From: Flavobacteria bacterium MS024-2A
GTDB lineage: Bacteria; Bacteroidota; Bacteroidia; Flavobacteriales; Flavobacteriaceae
Length of the DNA stretch: 64,000 nt
Assembly (NCBI GenBank): GCA_905182305.1
Contig: CAJJBB010000006.1
Coordinates: 124,001-188,000, forward strand
Reading direction: 5' to 3'
The position numbers and the translations under genes were made by a program. Of this stretch, positions 9,761-18,009 are shown one piece after another. Within the stretch, counting starts at the first letter, position 1; each line of letters begins with the position of its first letter. Below the pieces are notes generated by a model. That model had not been told where the DNA came from. It did no database searches and worked only from the letters and a program-made list of their open reading frames with translations.

Positions 9761-10102
9761 TTATCCTCCAACCCTTTTAACTAAATGACCCATCTTTTTT
9801 AAAAGAACTATTAGTGAATCTCTATAATTTCCTTGAATTATAATTTCTCCATTTTTCACTGTTCCACCAACTCCAATTGAATTTTTAAGAATTTTAGCAA
9901 GATTTTTTAATGCTACAGCCTCACCATTAAATCCTTTAATAATGGTAACCGTTTTTCCTGCTCTTCCTTTATTGCTAAAGTGTGCTTCAAGATTTTGTTT
10001 TATGAATGTCGGTCCTTTTATAGCGATTGGTTCAGGATCTGGTTCAAGACTTTCAAATTGAATACGGGCCAAATCCTCTAAACTATTAAGCTTCTTTTCC
10101 AT
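9761..10102 (-). CDS. SUI1/eIF1-like translation factor (YciH family)
   Basis: The 113-residue protein has a disordered N-terminus of about 30 residues and a SUI1 domain. The typical G-G-T-V-K-N-G-E-I-I-I-Q-G-N segment is near residue 80, and a short K-M-G-H-L-V-K-R C-terminus follows. Bacterial YciH proteins resemble eukaryotic eIF1 and are thought to affect start-codon choice or stress-time initiation. It is convergent with ung and divergent from the DinB-like gene. Confidence 0.93.
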   Translation of the reverse strand: MEKKLNSLEDLARIQFESLEPDPEPIAIKGPTFIKQNLEAHFSNKGRAGKTVTIIKGFNGEAVALKNLAKILKNSIGVGGTVKNGEIIIQGNYRDSLIVLLKKMGHLVKRVGG

Positions 10103-10162
10103 TAAAAAAAGATTTTTGATTGACGAAAATAGTACATTAGATTTTTTAAACTAGTATGTCTT

Positions 10163-10738
10163 ATGAGAATCTTTTTAGTATTTTACCTTATTTCAACCTC
10201 ACTTATGTCACAAGATAAACTACCCTTTAAAACTATTCCTGGAGCTCCAGACAATATTACTACAGGCACTTCACTTGCCAGAATGACACAGGGAATTGGG
10301 TTTAGGTATTATTGGGCTACTGAAGGTTTATCGGCCGAAGATTTAAAATATCGCCCTTCAGAAGAGGCACAATCTATGTTAGAAACTATTAAACACATCT
10401 ATGGACTATCGAATATGATTTTTAATGCAGCAAGTGGTAAAGAAAATATTAGACCTTTAACTGATATTCCCCAGGATTACGCAAACCTTAGGAAGGTTAC
10501 TTTATCGTTTCTGGAAGATGCTAGCTTACTTTTCTTAAATGCTTCAAAAGAAGAACTTACTTTGATGAAAGTTAAATTCAATAGGGATGGTAACCGTAGT
10601 TCTTATCCAATATGGAATTTAATTAATGGCCCCTTGTCAGACGTACTTTACCACACGGGGCAGATCGTGAGTTTTAGAAGAACTTCTGGAAATCCAATTG
10701 CCAAGGGAGTAAACGTTTTTATGGGTGCTAAAAATTAA
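10163..10738 (+). CDS. exported DinB-like four-helix protein
   Basis: The 191-residue protein begins with a signal peptide (hydrophobic core from residue 4, ending S-L-M-S-Q). The rest resembles the DinB/YfiT four-helix-bundle superfamily: a histidine in E-T-I-K-H-I-Y near residue 74 and H-T-G-Q-I near residue 164, the positions of metal-ligand histidines in this fold. No substrate can be assigned. DinB-fold proteins include thiol-dependent transferases. The last 4 bases overlap the end of the convergent mini-protein gene. Confidence 0.75.
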   Translation: MRIFLVFYLISTSLMSQDKLPFKTIPGAPDNITTGTSLARMTQGIGFRYYWATEGLSAEDLKYRPSEEAQSMLETIKHIYGLSNMIFNAASGKENIRPLTDIPQDYANLRKVTLSFLEDASLLFLNASKEELTLMKVKFNRDGNRSSYPIWNLINGPLSDVLYHTGQIVSFRRTSGNPIAKGVNVFMGAKN

Positions 10739-10839
10739 TTATTACGATCTTCAAAGTTTTCTTTTTTCTTATCTCCCTGTCTTTTGACTAAGAAATAAAC
10801 AAGAAGTATGGTAATTAAAATAGGAATGATAAAATCCAT
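10735..10839 (-). CDS. 34-residue single-span membrane mini-protein
   Basis: The short ORF begins ATG at 10839, immediately after the TAA of the YbjQ gene (TAA-ATG with no gap), and ends TAA at 10735. The product starts MDFIIPILITILLVYFLV, one transmembrane helix of about 16 residues. A charged tail (KRQGDKKKENFEDRNN) follows, so an N-out/C-in orientation is likely by the positive-inside rule. Direct abutment to the upstream stop suggests translational coupling to YbjQ. I do not recognise a family. The gene is too short for most gene callers and could be missed. Confidence 0.6.
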   Translation of the reverse strand: MDFIIPILITILLVYFLVKRQGDKKKENFEDRNN

Positions 10840-11154
10840 TTATTTAATAGTTACTGCTGTGCCGTAAGCTAATATTTCTGAACAGCCCTGCATTACCATT
10901 GAGGTAGTTAAACGAACATTCACAACTGCATTAGCACCCATCTTTTCAGCATCTTCAATCAATCGTTGTAAGGCTTGTTCTCTTGAATCTGCTTGTAGTT
11001 TTGTGTATTCAGATATTTCTCCACCAATTAAGTTTTTTAATCCAGCAAAAATGTCTTGTCCTACATTTCTAGCACGAACAGTGCTGCCACGTGCAATTCC
11101 AAAAGTTTCAGTTATAACTTTTCCTTCAATTGTGGGAATATTTACTAGTATCAT
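10840..11154 (-). CDS. YbjQ/UPF0145 family protein
   Basis: The 104-residue protein matches the UPF0145 (YbjQ) family in length and pattern: a V-R-A-R-N-V-G-Q-D segment, an R-E-Q-A-L-Q-R-L helix, then the conserved A-N-A-V-V-N-V-R-L core and A-Y-G-T-A-V C-terminus. Members form pentamer-like dodecin-type rings. Their cellular role is uncertain and heavy-metal binding has been suggested. It is third in an apparent operon after DUF2911 and the amidohydrolase (3-base gap) and is followed directly by the mini-protein. Confidence 0.9.
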   Translation of the reverse strand: MILVNIPTIEGKVITETFGIARGSTVRARNVGQDIFAGLKNLIGGEISEYTKLQADSREQALQRLIEDAEKMGANAVVNVRLTTSMVMQGCSEILAYGTAVTIK

Positions 11155-11157
11155 GAT

Positions 11158-12291
11158 TTAATTTTTAAATAAGTTTGAATCAATTTTCGGAAAAAGTTTA
11201 AGAGCGTTTTTATAATATAGTTTTTTAAGAACAGAATCGGGGAGAGCTAAGCCATACATTCTCCAGTGCGCATGTCGTTTTCTGTAATATTCAAAATATT
11301 CATCATTTGTTTCCAGTACCCTAAAATAAGTATAATACTCACTAACATTATAACTATCCTTTCCAAATAAAATTCGGTCTTGATAGGTTGTGAAAAACTG
11401 TTTAGCTCTTATGGGCTGGCGACCTATTTCTGCCAACACTGCGCCAATTTCCGTTAACACATTAGGATAGAGGTCCAAATGCTCTCCTAGACGATCCAAA
11501 TCATTACCCATCCATCCTAAATGTGCGTTTATAAAAGTCGTATTAGGGTGTTTTCTAAAAACATCATGTTGTTCGGCAATAACTTCTTCAAAAGAAGGAT
11601 TAATTTCAGGATCACGATAACGATTTGGTTTTTGACGTAGCTCTAACCAGCGTTCATTAAACTTATCTTTAGGGTTCCAAAAGGAAGCAGGTTCGCCACT
11701 ATGAATTAGAACAGGAATATTATTATCACCACAAGCTTTCCAGATAGGGTCAAGGCGTATATCATTTATTGCAATTCGAGCTCCCTTATTGTCTTTACTG
11801 GTAAGCCCTAAAGATTTATATACTTTTAATCCCATAACTCCTGCTTTAACTGCAGAATCTATTAATGCTACTTGTGTTTCTGAAAAAAATTTATCATCAA
11901 TATCTTCAAAATCAATATTAAGAAAAAGCCCAAATCGAGTTGGTGCATTCTTCTTAATATTTTCAAGTGATTTCCGAAGGTATAGTCCTCTAAAGCCACT
12001 AAGATTTATCATAAAGGCCATATTTAAACTGTCCATTTCTGATACAAGCTTAGGAAGGTTTTTTATGGGCATATCAAATTGATGATTATGCACATCAATA
12101 AAAGGATATTTTGATCGCTTAACAGTATGCTCTGGTACAATTAAAGTGGATTTAGGAGAGTATTCCTCAATATCCATTAAATTATTTTTCTCTTGAATCT
12201 TATCGATACAGTAGTATGTAATCCCACCCAGGAATAGGATAACTAAAGTTGACTTTAAAAGCCATAGAATATTTCTGAAAAATAATGTCAT
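11158..12291 (-). CDS. membrane-anchored amidohydrolase (PF04909-type)
   Basis: The 377-residue protein has an N-terminal transmembrane anchor (about residues 11-30), so the catalytic domain is probably periplasmic. The domain is a TIM-barrel amidohydrolase. A D-V-H-N-H motif near residue 66 supplies metal ligands, G-L-K-V-Y-K marks a barrel strand, H-S-G-E follows near residue 197 and N-A-H-L-G-W near 256, with a late F-G-K-D-S-Y. The substrate is unknown; relatives include decarboxylases and lactonases. The ATG overlaps the DUF2911 stop by one base (TAATG), indicating coupled translation. Confidence 0.85.
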   Translation of the reverse strand: MTLFFRNILWLLKSTLVILFLGGITYYCIDKIQEKNNLMDIEEYSPKSTLIVPEHTVKRSKYPFIDVHNHQFDMPIKNLPKLVSEMDSLNMAFMINLSGFRGLYLRKSLENIKKNAPTRFGLFLNIDFEDIDDKFFSETQVALIDSAVKAGVMGLKVYKSLGLTSKDNKGARIAINDIRLDPIWKACGDNNIPVLIHSGEPASFWNPKDKFNERWLELRQKPNRYRDPEINPSFEEVIAEQHDVFRKHPNTTFINAHLGWMGNDLDRLGEHLDLYPNVLTEIGAVLAEIGRQPIRAKQFFTTYQDRILFGKDSYNVSEYYTYFRVLETNDEYFEYYRKRHAHWRMYGLALPDSVLKKLYYKNALKLFPKIDSNLFKN

Positions 12292-12824
12292 TAATTAATT
12301 GGTATCGAAACTTGGGTAGTATCCCAACGTATTCTGAGATAATTATCAACGAAATCAATGGTGAGTTTTTCTATCGATTTATCTAATGATTGACTCGCAG
12401 TATTGATTTTCATAATAACCCCGCTTTCATCCGGCTCAGCAAAACTAAACCCGCCTGTTTTTTCATGTACTACAATAACCCAGTTTTCTTTATTAGGGTA
12501 GGCGTAAAGTCCGTAAGTACCAGATGGAAGCTCTCTACCCGCAAATGAGATAGTTGTTTTAGTTTCAATTTTAGTGGTTAAATTTGCTCCTAAACGCCAG
12601 TAAGATCCATAAGGAACTAACGCACCTTCGTTTTCATTACCAAATATAATACGTTCTTTTTTTAGGGGTCTGTAATAACGAATTGAAATATCATCCTTAC
12701 CATTATTATAATATGCATGACCAAGAGGACTTTTTGGATTTATGTATAATCCATATATAAGAAAGCTAGTTGCTAAGGCAATTAGTATTATTACGCCAAT
12801 AATTATTTTATTAATTAATTTCAT
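12291..12824 (-). CDS. DUF2911 family membrane-anchored protein
   Basis: The 177-residue protein has an N-terminal transmembrane helix (residues about 7-27) and a DUF2911 domain. Seen in order are S-P-L-G-H-A, I-S-I-R-Y-Y-R-P, the strongly conserved W-R-L-G-A-N near residue 77, L-P-S-G-T-Y-G-L near 99 and the W-V-I-V-V-H strand. The family is abundant in Bacteroidota, envelope-exposed and of unknown function. It opens the DUF2911-amidohydrolase-YbjQ-mini-protein unit. Confidence 0.88.
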   Translation of the reverse strand: MKLINKIIIGVIILIALATSFLIYGLYINPKSPLGHAYYNNGKDDISIRYYRPLKKERIIFGNENEGALVPYGSYWRLGANLTTKIETKTTISFAGRELPSGTYGLYAYPNKENWVIVVHEKTGGFSFAEPDESGVIMKINTASQSLDKSIEKLTIDFVDNYLRIRWDTTQVSIPIN

Positions 12825-12875
12825 TGAGAGTAGTGCGATTTGAGATTAAATTACAATTTACGATTTTTCACTTCA

Positions 12876-12913
<38 letters not shown>

Positions 12914-12939
12914 ATGTAGTTGATTTAATTCTTCATGGT

Positions 12940-14829
12940 TTAGTTCTTAAGCCAAGCTTTTCTTAATTTTTTGGAAGCTTCACTAGCCTCAGTATCATTT
13001 ATGACTCCACTTACTTTTACAGATGGAGTTCCGGTAATACCTTTAAGAGAAATTATATCATTATTACGCTGAACAGTAATGCTAAATTCAGTTTTGTCAT
13101 CCCACATAAAACTTGAAGTAAGTAATGCATTTATTTCTTTAGTATTTTCTTGGTTGATTTCAGGAAATAATTTATCATTTAATCCTAAAAAAACATCTCC
13201 TACATTAACACCCATGGATTCAATAGTCGTATTTAGACCATTCACAATAAACTGGTTAACACCTTCATCATTTAGTTTTGCTTCAAAAAAAAGATTTTGA
13301 TTTTCCTTAAAAATTATACTTGAAAGTGGTACTTCAGTGTCTCCAATAGTTAAACCAACTTTATTAAAATAATCCATGTAATTTATAGGTTTAGTACCTT
13401 CTACATGAGTTCTAAAAAAAGTTTCTACTTCGGGATATGTCATGGTAACGATCTCATCGATAAGTTCTTCATCTTTAAAGGGTTTCTCGGTTCCGTAGCG
13501 TTTAGCTAAGTTTTGCATGACCCAAAGTATTCCATGTTCTCCTCCACTCTGCTCTCGGATAATAATGTCCAAACACATATTAATTAACGCACCTTTTTGA
13601 TAAACATTTCCATAATTGGCTTGAAAAGGTTCATCAACAATACCCGCACTCATTTTTGTGAAGGACATCGTGTCGTCATAACGCTTAGAATAATTTAATT
13701 TTTCAAGGATACGGTTATAAAAATTTTGCTCATCAATCAAGCCCTGGTTGATTTGAAATAAATTTGCAAAATATTCTGTTGTCCCTTCATACATCCACAA
13801 ATGCTTTGACATTAAGGGAGTGTTATATTCAAAGTTATGTATTTCCTCTGAATGAATATTTAATGGAGTAAGCGTATGGAAAAATTCGTGCGAAACCACA
13901 TCAACTAAGTTTTGTGTTAATTCTTGAGGCTTCATTTGATCTACAAACACTACAGTTGTAGATGTGTGGTGCTCTAACGCTCCCATCATGCCACCAAAGT
14001 ATTGTAATTCGTCCATATCCATCAGATGAAGTAAAATATCATATGATGTAGTATTGTTAGCTTCCCCTAAAAAGTTCTTTTGCGCTATCATCATCTCTTC
14101 AATTGCAGACTGATATACTTCCGCTTTGTGGATTCCTGTTGGAGAATAAACAGCAAGCCCTACCTTGATTTTTTCTAAGTCAAAAGAAACAGCGTTAGGT
14201 TCACTATATAAGATTGGGTTATCAATAATATGAAAATATCTTTTGGCTAAAAACACATCAAGACTATCACTTTCCGAAATACTTGGTAGTGAAGTAAAAG
14301 CTTTTAAGTTTTTTGGTGAATTCACACTAAGGTGATAGGGAACTTCTTTCATTCCCTCGAAATAACCTATCATACTATGAAGGTTAAGTAAAAATGTTTC
14401 ACCCACTTTAAAGTTAGTCCCTCCCATGGGATAAACGTCACTTCCAACAGGCCCATCAAAAGTGTCGTTTACTAAATAACTTACTTTTACGAGCTTCTTG
14501 GCGTTGGAAATCCTCCAACTATTCTTGTCTAGGGATTCAACTGGAAGTAGATTTCCTTTTTTATCAAAAGCTTTTAAGGTTTCTACGAAGCGTCCAAAAT
14601 TAGAATATTCATAGGTCCCAGGCACAATTTGAGGTATATAAAATATTATTTCATCTTGAATAACCACTAAAGGAGAAACAGTTATCTTTACTTTATCATC
14701 GTTCACATCAACCAAGTTAATGGTGGCTTGAATGTTTATAGGTTTATTAACACTATTATTTTTTAGTGCGGCACACCCTAAAAATAAAATGTAAGCACTA
14801 AGGCTTAATAAATACTTTGCTTTTTTCAT
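12940..14829 (-). CDS. M61 family peptidase with PDZ-like domain, lipoprotein
   Basis: I chose the ATG at 14829 (629 residues) over the upstream GTG at 14850. It starts M-K-K-A-K-Y-L-L directly before a lipoprotein signal ending L-F-L-G-C. The zinc site reads H-E-F-F-H near residue 317 with a downstream E-G-T-T-E-Y-F-A helix supplying the third ligand, as in M61 glycyl aminopeptidases. An N-terminal beta-sandwich domain precedes it and a PDZ-like domain follows at about 500-620. It probably trims peptides at the cell surface or in the periplasm. The GTG start would overlap the end of the DUF2461 reading frame by 4 bases. Confidence 0.88.
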   Translation of the reverse strand: MKKAKYLLSLSAYILFLGCAALKNNSVNKPINIQATINLVDVNDDKVKITVSPLVVIQDEIIFYIPQIVPGTYEYSNFGRFVETLKAFDKKGNLLPVESLDKNSWRISNAKKLVKVSYLVNDTFDGPVGSDVYPMGGTNFKVGETFLLNLHSMIGYFEGMKEVPYHLSVNSPKNLKAFTSLPSISESDSLDVFLAKRYFHIIDNPILYSEPNAVSFDLEKIKVGLAVYSPTGIHKAEVYQSAIEEMMIAQKNFLGEANNTTSYDILLHLMDMDELQYFGGMMGALEHHTSTTVVFVDQMKPQELTQNLVDVVSHEFFHTLTPLNIHSEEIHNFEYNTPLMSKHLWMYEGTTEYFANLFQINQGLIDEQNFYNRILEKLNYSKRYDDTMSFTKMSAGIVDEPFQANYGNVYQKGALINMCLDIIIREQSGGEHGILWVMQNLAKRYGTEKPFKDEELIDEIVTMTYPEVETFFRTHVEGTKPINYMDYFNKVGLTIGDTEVPLSSIIFKENQNLFFEAKLNDEGVNQFIVNGLNTTIESMGVNVGDVFLGLNDKLFPEINQENTKEINALLTSSFMWDDKTEFSITVQRNNDIISLKGITGTPSVKVSGVINDTEASEASKKLRKAWLKN

Positions 14830-14846
14830 AAGTAAAAATTTAGATG

Positions 14847-15519
14847 TCACAAAAGTGAAACCCCATTTAAATCTGTAGTTAATACGCTGGTCATGAGATC
14901 AAAAAAAGGTCTTATTGCGGAAAAGCTCTTAATCACTTCTTTTTGAAAATCAGACGAAAGTACACTTTTATCATCAAATCTCTTAATAAAGAGAAACTGT
15001 TTGTGACGAATTAAGTCAATGTTCGGATGGTCTATATTAAAACCTTTAGGAGACGTTTTAACTAACACCTCCTTGAAGTTCCCCCCAAGCTTTTTTAAAT
15101 GTGAAATCAGTAATAACATCTCTCAATTCTTGAGCATCCATTTCTAAATCCTTTCGAATTCGTAATAGATCCATTGGGTTGGGATTCCAAAAACCAGAAG
15201 CAATAAAACTATTTTGTGGAGCAAGATGCATGTAATAACTCCCTCTAAGGTTGGGTTTTTTCCTATGAAAGCTAACTCCAAAATGGGTTTTATAAGGTGT
15301 TTTATTTTTAGAAAAACGCACATCACGATAGATACGGAACATTTTTACTTTTTCAATATCATCTGTTTCTTCAAGTCCAAATTTTACAATTTCGTTAAAG
15401 TCTTTAACTTCTGATTCTAGTGCTTTGAATCTAGGTTTATGTGACTCAAACCATTCACGATTATTGTTCTTATCTAGATCTTTATAAAAAGTAAATATAT
15501 CGGGATTAATGTTTTTCAT
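14847..15519 (-). pseudogene. DUF2461 family protein, split by a frameshift
   Basis: Two overlapping minus-strand frames together make one DUF2461 (TIGR02453) protein. Frame one (15519 to stop at 15058) gives the N-terminal 150 residues, with N-N-R-E-W-F and F-R-I-Y-R-D-V-R-F-S-K-N-K-T-P-Y-K-T-H, and runs well up to G-E-L-Q-G. The rest (S-P-K-G-F-N-I-D-H-P-N-I-D-L-I-R and on to 14847) is in the next frame. A single +1 step at or near the GGAGG at 15068-15072 joins them into about 223 residues, the normal family length. A run of six G (15081-15086) and six A (15091-15096) lie close by, so an indel in the genome or in the reads is the simplest explanation. The function of the family is unknown. 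Confidence 0.8.
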
Positions 15520-15551
15520 ATTTTTTTTAGATTATAATTCTTGATCTTTAC

Positions 15552-16514
15552 TTAGCTTAAAATATACTCCTTAGCTAAATTGAGTAAGTTTTTTTTTTGT
15601 TTTAGAGTTCGTGCCATAGGTAATTGTGCTAAACCAATTAAGCGCCTTATGATTTCAATTCCACAATAAGTTTGAACTTGCTCAACCTTTACCTTATTTC
15701 GATAAGCCTCACAAACTTGATCAAAAACTGAATTCTGCCCTGATGCTAAAATAAGGTGTGCTGCCATAATACCCAAATCAAATTCTTTGGGACCTGCAAA
15801 ACTAAACTCAGGATCAATTATATATAACCGCTCCCCAACTCGCATCCAACTTCCTGGATAATAATCTCCGTGTAAAAGGGTGTCTCCATTTTGCATGTAA
15901 GCTTTACCAGCACGATCTATTTTATTTTTTAAGACTTTGTCATTTTTAAATGGTTTTGCTAATGCCTCCAATCCCTGTTGAATATTGTCTAAAGAAAAAC
16001 CGTTATTTTTGAAAGGTAAAATAAATATATGTTGGTGATTGAGTTCACGTAAGATCATATTTTTAGGATACTCCTTAGGAATAACTTGTTGATGGATATG
16101 TTGAAGCCCAGTAATTAGTTTTTGAATAAAATCTTGCGAAACCTCTCCACTTTTATAAACGGAAGTTAAGTCTTCACAATCTCCTAAATCTTCCATAAAC
16201 AAAAGGTAATTTATTGGAACATATTTTAAAATTTTTGGGAAAAAGGAATGTGATCCTACTTGTCTATAAAAATTATATTCTACATCTATTCGATTCAAAG
16301 GAGCTGCTATGTCAGGATATTTCTTGACAAAAGGTCGAGACTGCTTAAGGATAAATGAACGTTGATTTGTTTTTAAGCGCATTACCACATTCATATTGCC
16401 TTCTCCTGCAATTTCTGTTCGAATCAAAGCTTCATTTTTATTCAGAAAATTCAGTCTATTTTTTAAATAATTGTTTAATTCATCAACAGGTGTATTTTGA
16501 TCAAAAAGGATCAT
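15552..16514 (-). CDS. methylthioribose-kinase-like phosphotransferase (APH fold)
   Basis: The 320-residue protein has the aminoglycoside-phosphotransferase/choline-kinase fold: a G-E-G-N-M-N nucleotide loop near residue 38, F-I-L-K-Q-S with the ATP-binding Lys, the catalytic loop L-L-H-G-D-Y-Y-P-G-S near residue 214, and I-I-D-P-E-F-S-F-A-G-P near 234. The last motif is closer to methylthioribose kinase (MtnK: I-D-P-E-F-A-F-x-G-P) than to antibiotic kinases. By inference it phosphorylates a ribose-type sugar. Six bases separate it from the nucleoside hydrolase gene upstream, so the two are probably cotranscribed. Confidence 0.75.
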   Translation of the reverse strand: MILFDQNTPVDELNNYLKNRLNFLNKNEALIRTEIAGEGNMNVVMRLKTNQRSFILKQSRPFVKKYPDIAAPLNRIDVEYNFYRQVGSHSFFPKILKYVPINYLLFMEDLGDCEDLTSVYKSGEVSQDFIQKLITGLQHIHQQVIPKEYPKNMILRELNHQHIFILPFKNNGFSLDNIQQGLEALAKPFKNDKVLKNKIDRAGKAYMQNGDTLLHGDYYPGSWMRVGERLYIIDPEFSFAGPKEFDLGIMAAHLILASGQNSVFDQVCEAYRNKVKVEQVQTYCGIEIIRRLIGLAQLPMARTLKQKKNLLNLAKEYILS

Positions 16515-16520
16515 AAATAA

Positions 16521-17444
16521 TTAATTTATTAAGGTTTTATAATGATTCCAAAAGTTATCTTGAATTTTCAGAGTATCAATGTCAGTGTAGATTTGAATTT
16601 CACGTGGACGATTTTCTAAAGGGGTTTTAAATGATTTAATTTTGGTCCATTCAGGATGAACTAAAGCTTGAATAATCGCAAGGTCCCACATAATCCAACG
16701 TTTTTTTTCCAAATCATTTTTTGTCCACCAACGCTCATAACTTTCCCAGCGCTCTTTGATATATTTTCCAAGGATATTGTTTCCTAATTTCTCAAAAGTA
16801 ATCACTTTGTCAAAAACTAGGTATTGGCTTGTCGTTGCTGACATCACCTGAAAATTTAAGCCTTCATAGTCTAAGAGAAAATTAGTAGCGATTATATCGT
16901 TATTTGTATTGAATTCATTTTTATTATAAGTGTTTTTGACAGGATCATGCCAAAAGCCAATATAGGAAATCATGAGTTTGGATTTAATTTCTGGAGCCTC
17001 TAATAAAGCTGAAGCTACATTGGTACAGGAGCCCAATATTACTAGATGAAGTTTTTTTCCTTTTGGAAGAATTTTGGCTTGATTAATAATGAACTGACTA
17101 GCTTCTGAAGTTTGTGGAGTTTTATTATTTTTAAGCGGAAACGGACTACCAATAATTATTGGAACCTGGTATTTTGGAATTAAATTTATTAGTGCTTCAT
17201 TCATTTCCTGGCTTTCTAGGGCTGTATTTGTAGTTGCATATGGTGATGTGTGAAATTGTGCAGAAGTTATTCCTAATAGCTCGAAACGTGGCTCTCCTAG
17301 TGCTCGTATAATGGCAAATAAATCATCAATCTCATTTGCCGTGTCCGCATCAATAATAATCTGAAGCTTCTCCTCTTGTTTTTGTGCAGAAATCAAAAAA
17401 GAAAAAAGAAAAAAGAAAATAAAAATAAGATTTTTCAATACCAT
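16521..17444 (-). CDS. exported inosine-uridine-type nucleoside hydrolase
   Basis: The start at 17444 gives a clean signal peptide (M-V-L-K-N-L followed by a phenylalanine-rich core ending I-S-A-Q); an in-frame ATG further upstream (17471) would add nine residues. The mature protein opens with I-I-I-D-A-D-T-A-N-E-I-D-D, the Ca2+-binding aspartate cluster of nucleoside hydrolases. L-V-I-L-G-S-C-T-N strand motifs and a W-D-L-A-I near the C-terminus follow. It should split ribonucleosides into base and ribose in the periplasm. It is the first gene of a pair with the kinase-like protein. Relatives of this secreted type are less studied than cytoplasmic RihA/B/C. Confidence 0.85.
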   Translation of the reverse strand: MVLKNLIFIFFFLFSFLISAQKQEEKLQIIIDADTANEIDDLFAIIRALGEPRFELLGITSAQFHTSPYATTNTALESQEMNEALINLIPKYQVPIIIGSPFPLKNNKTPQTSEASQFIINQAKILPKGKKLHLVILGSCTNVASALLEAPEIKSKLMISYIGFWHDPVKNTYNKNEFNTNNDIIATNFLLDYEGLNFQVMSATTSQYLVFDKVITFEKLGNNILGKYIKERWESYERWWTKNDLEKKRWIMWDLAIIQALVHPEWTKIKSFKTPLENRPREIQIYTDIDTLKIQDNFWNHYKTLIN

Positions 17445-17598
17445 ATATTTTTTACAAAGTACTAAAATCAAGAGAAATCATTTAAATGTAAACGACTATT
17501 AATTTATTGGCTCAATTGTTAAGAAAATCTACGTAAATCTAAATAACTAAATTGTTTTTAAGCTTAAAAAAATTTAATTTTATAAATTAAATATAACT

Positions 17599-18009
17599 AT
17601 GAATGATAGACCTAATGACTTGTTAAACATTCGTCCGGAAATTAAGAAAACTATTGCTTTTGATAGCATGACTAGTGATGAACGTTTTCAAAACGAAACT
17701 TTACGTCCTATATTAAAGTTACAAAACCCTTTATTTCTCTCTGTGTTTACTAATTATATTGAAAAACGAAAGGGGGTATTTTACGATCTATGTTTGGAGA
17801 AAAAAATAACCTATATCGAAAACAGCTTGATTAAGGATCAAAAGTTCAGAAGCTCTTTAAAAGGATTAATTATTGGACATTTTACAGTGGCGGAGTACCA
17901 AAAGTATAGCTTAAATTCTTCTTCCTTGAATAAACGAATTATAAATATGTTAATCCAGCGTCTTCAAGATCAGGTTAAAGTTTTTGATTTACCGCTTTCT
18001 GTGTCGTAA
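17599..18009 (+). CDS. conserved flavobacterial protein of unknown function
   Basis: The 136-residue, mostly helical, soluble protein has no signal peptide. It contains the pattern E-R-F-Q-N-E-T-L-R-P-I-L-K-L-Q-N and later K-R-K-G-V-F-Y-D-L and S-L-K-G-L-I-I-G-H-F-T-V. I recall near relatives across Flavobacteriia, sometimes labelled glyoxalase, but I see no glyoxalase metal-site pattern and do not adopt that name. Its last 21 bases overlap the end of the convergent hisIE gene. Confidence 0.75.
   Translation: MNDRPNDLLNIRPEIKKTIAFDSMTSDERFQNETLRPILKLQNPLFLSVFTNYIEKRKGVFYDLCLEKKITYIENSLIKDQKFRSSLKGLIIGHFTVAEYQKYSLNSSSLNKRIINMLIQRLQDQVKVFDLPLSVS

Noticed and set aside
15058-15519. Complete short 153-residue protein
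   Set aside because: The family length and continued homology in the next frame show it is the front part of a frameshifted DUF2461 gene.
17445-17471. Upstream ATG (17471) for the nucleoside hydrolase
   Set aside because: It adds nine residues before a signal peptide that already starts well at 17444.
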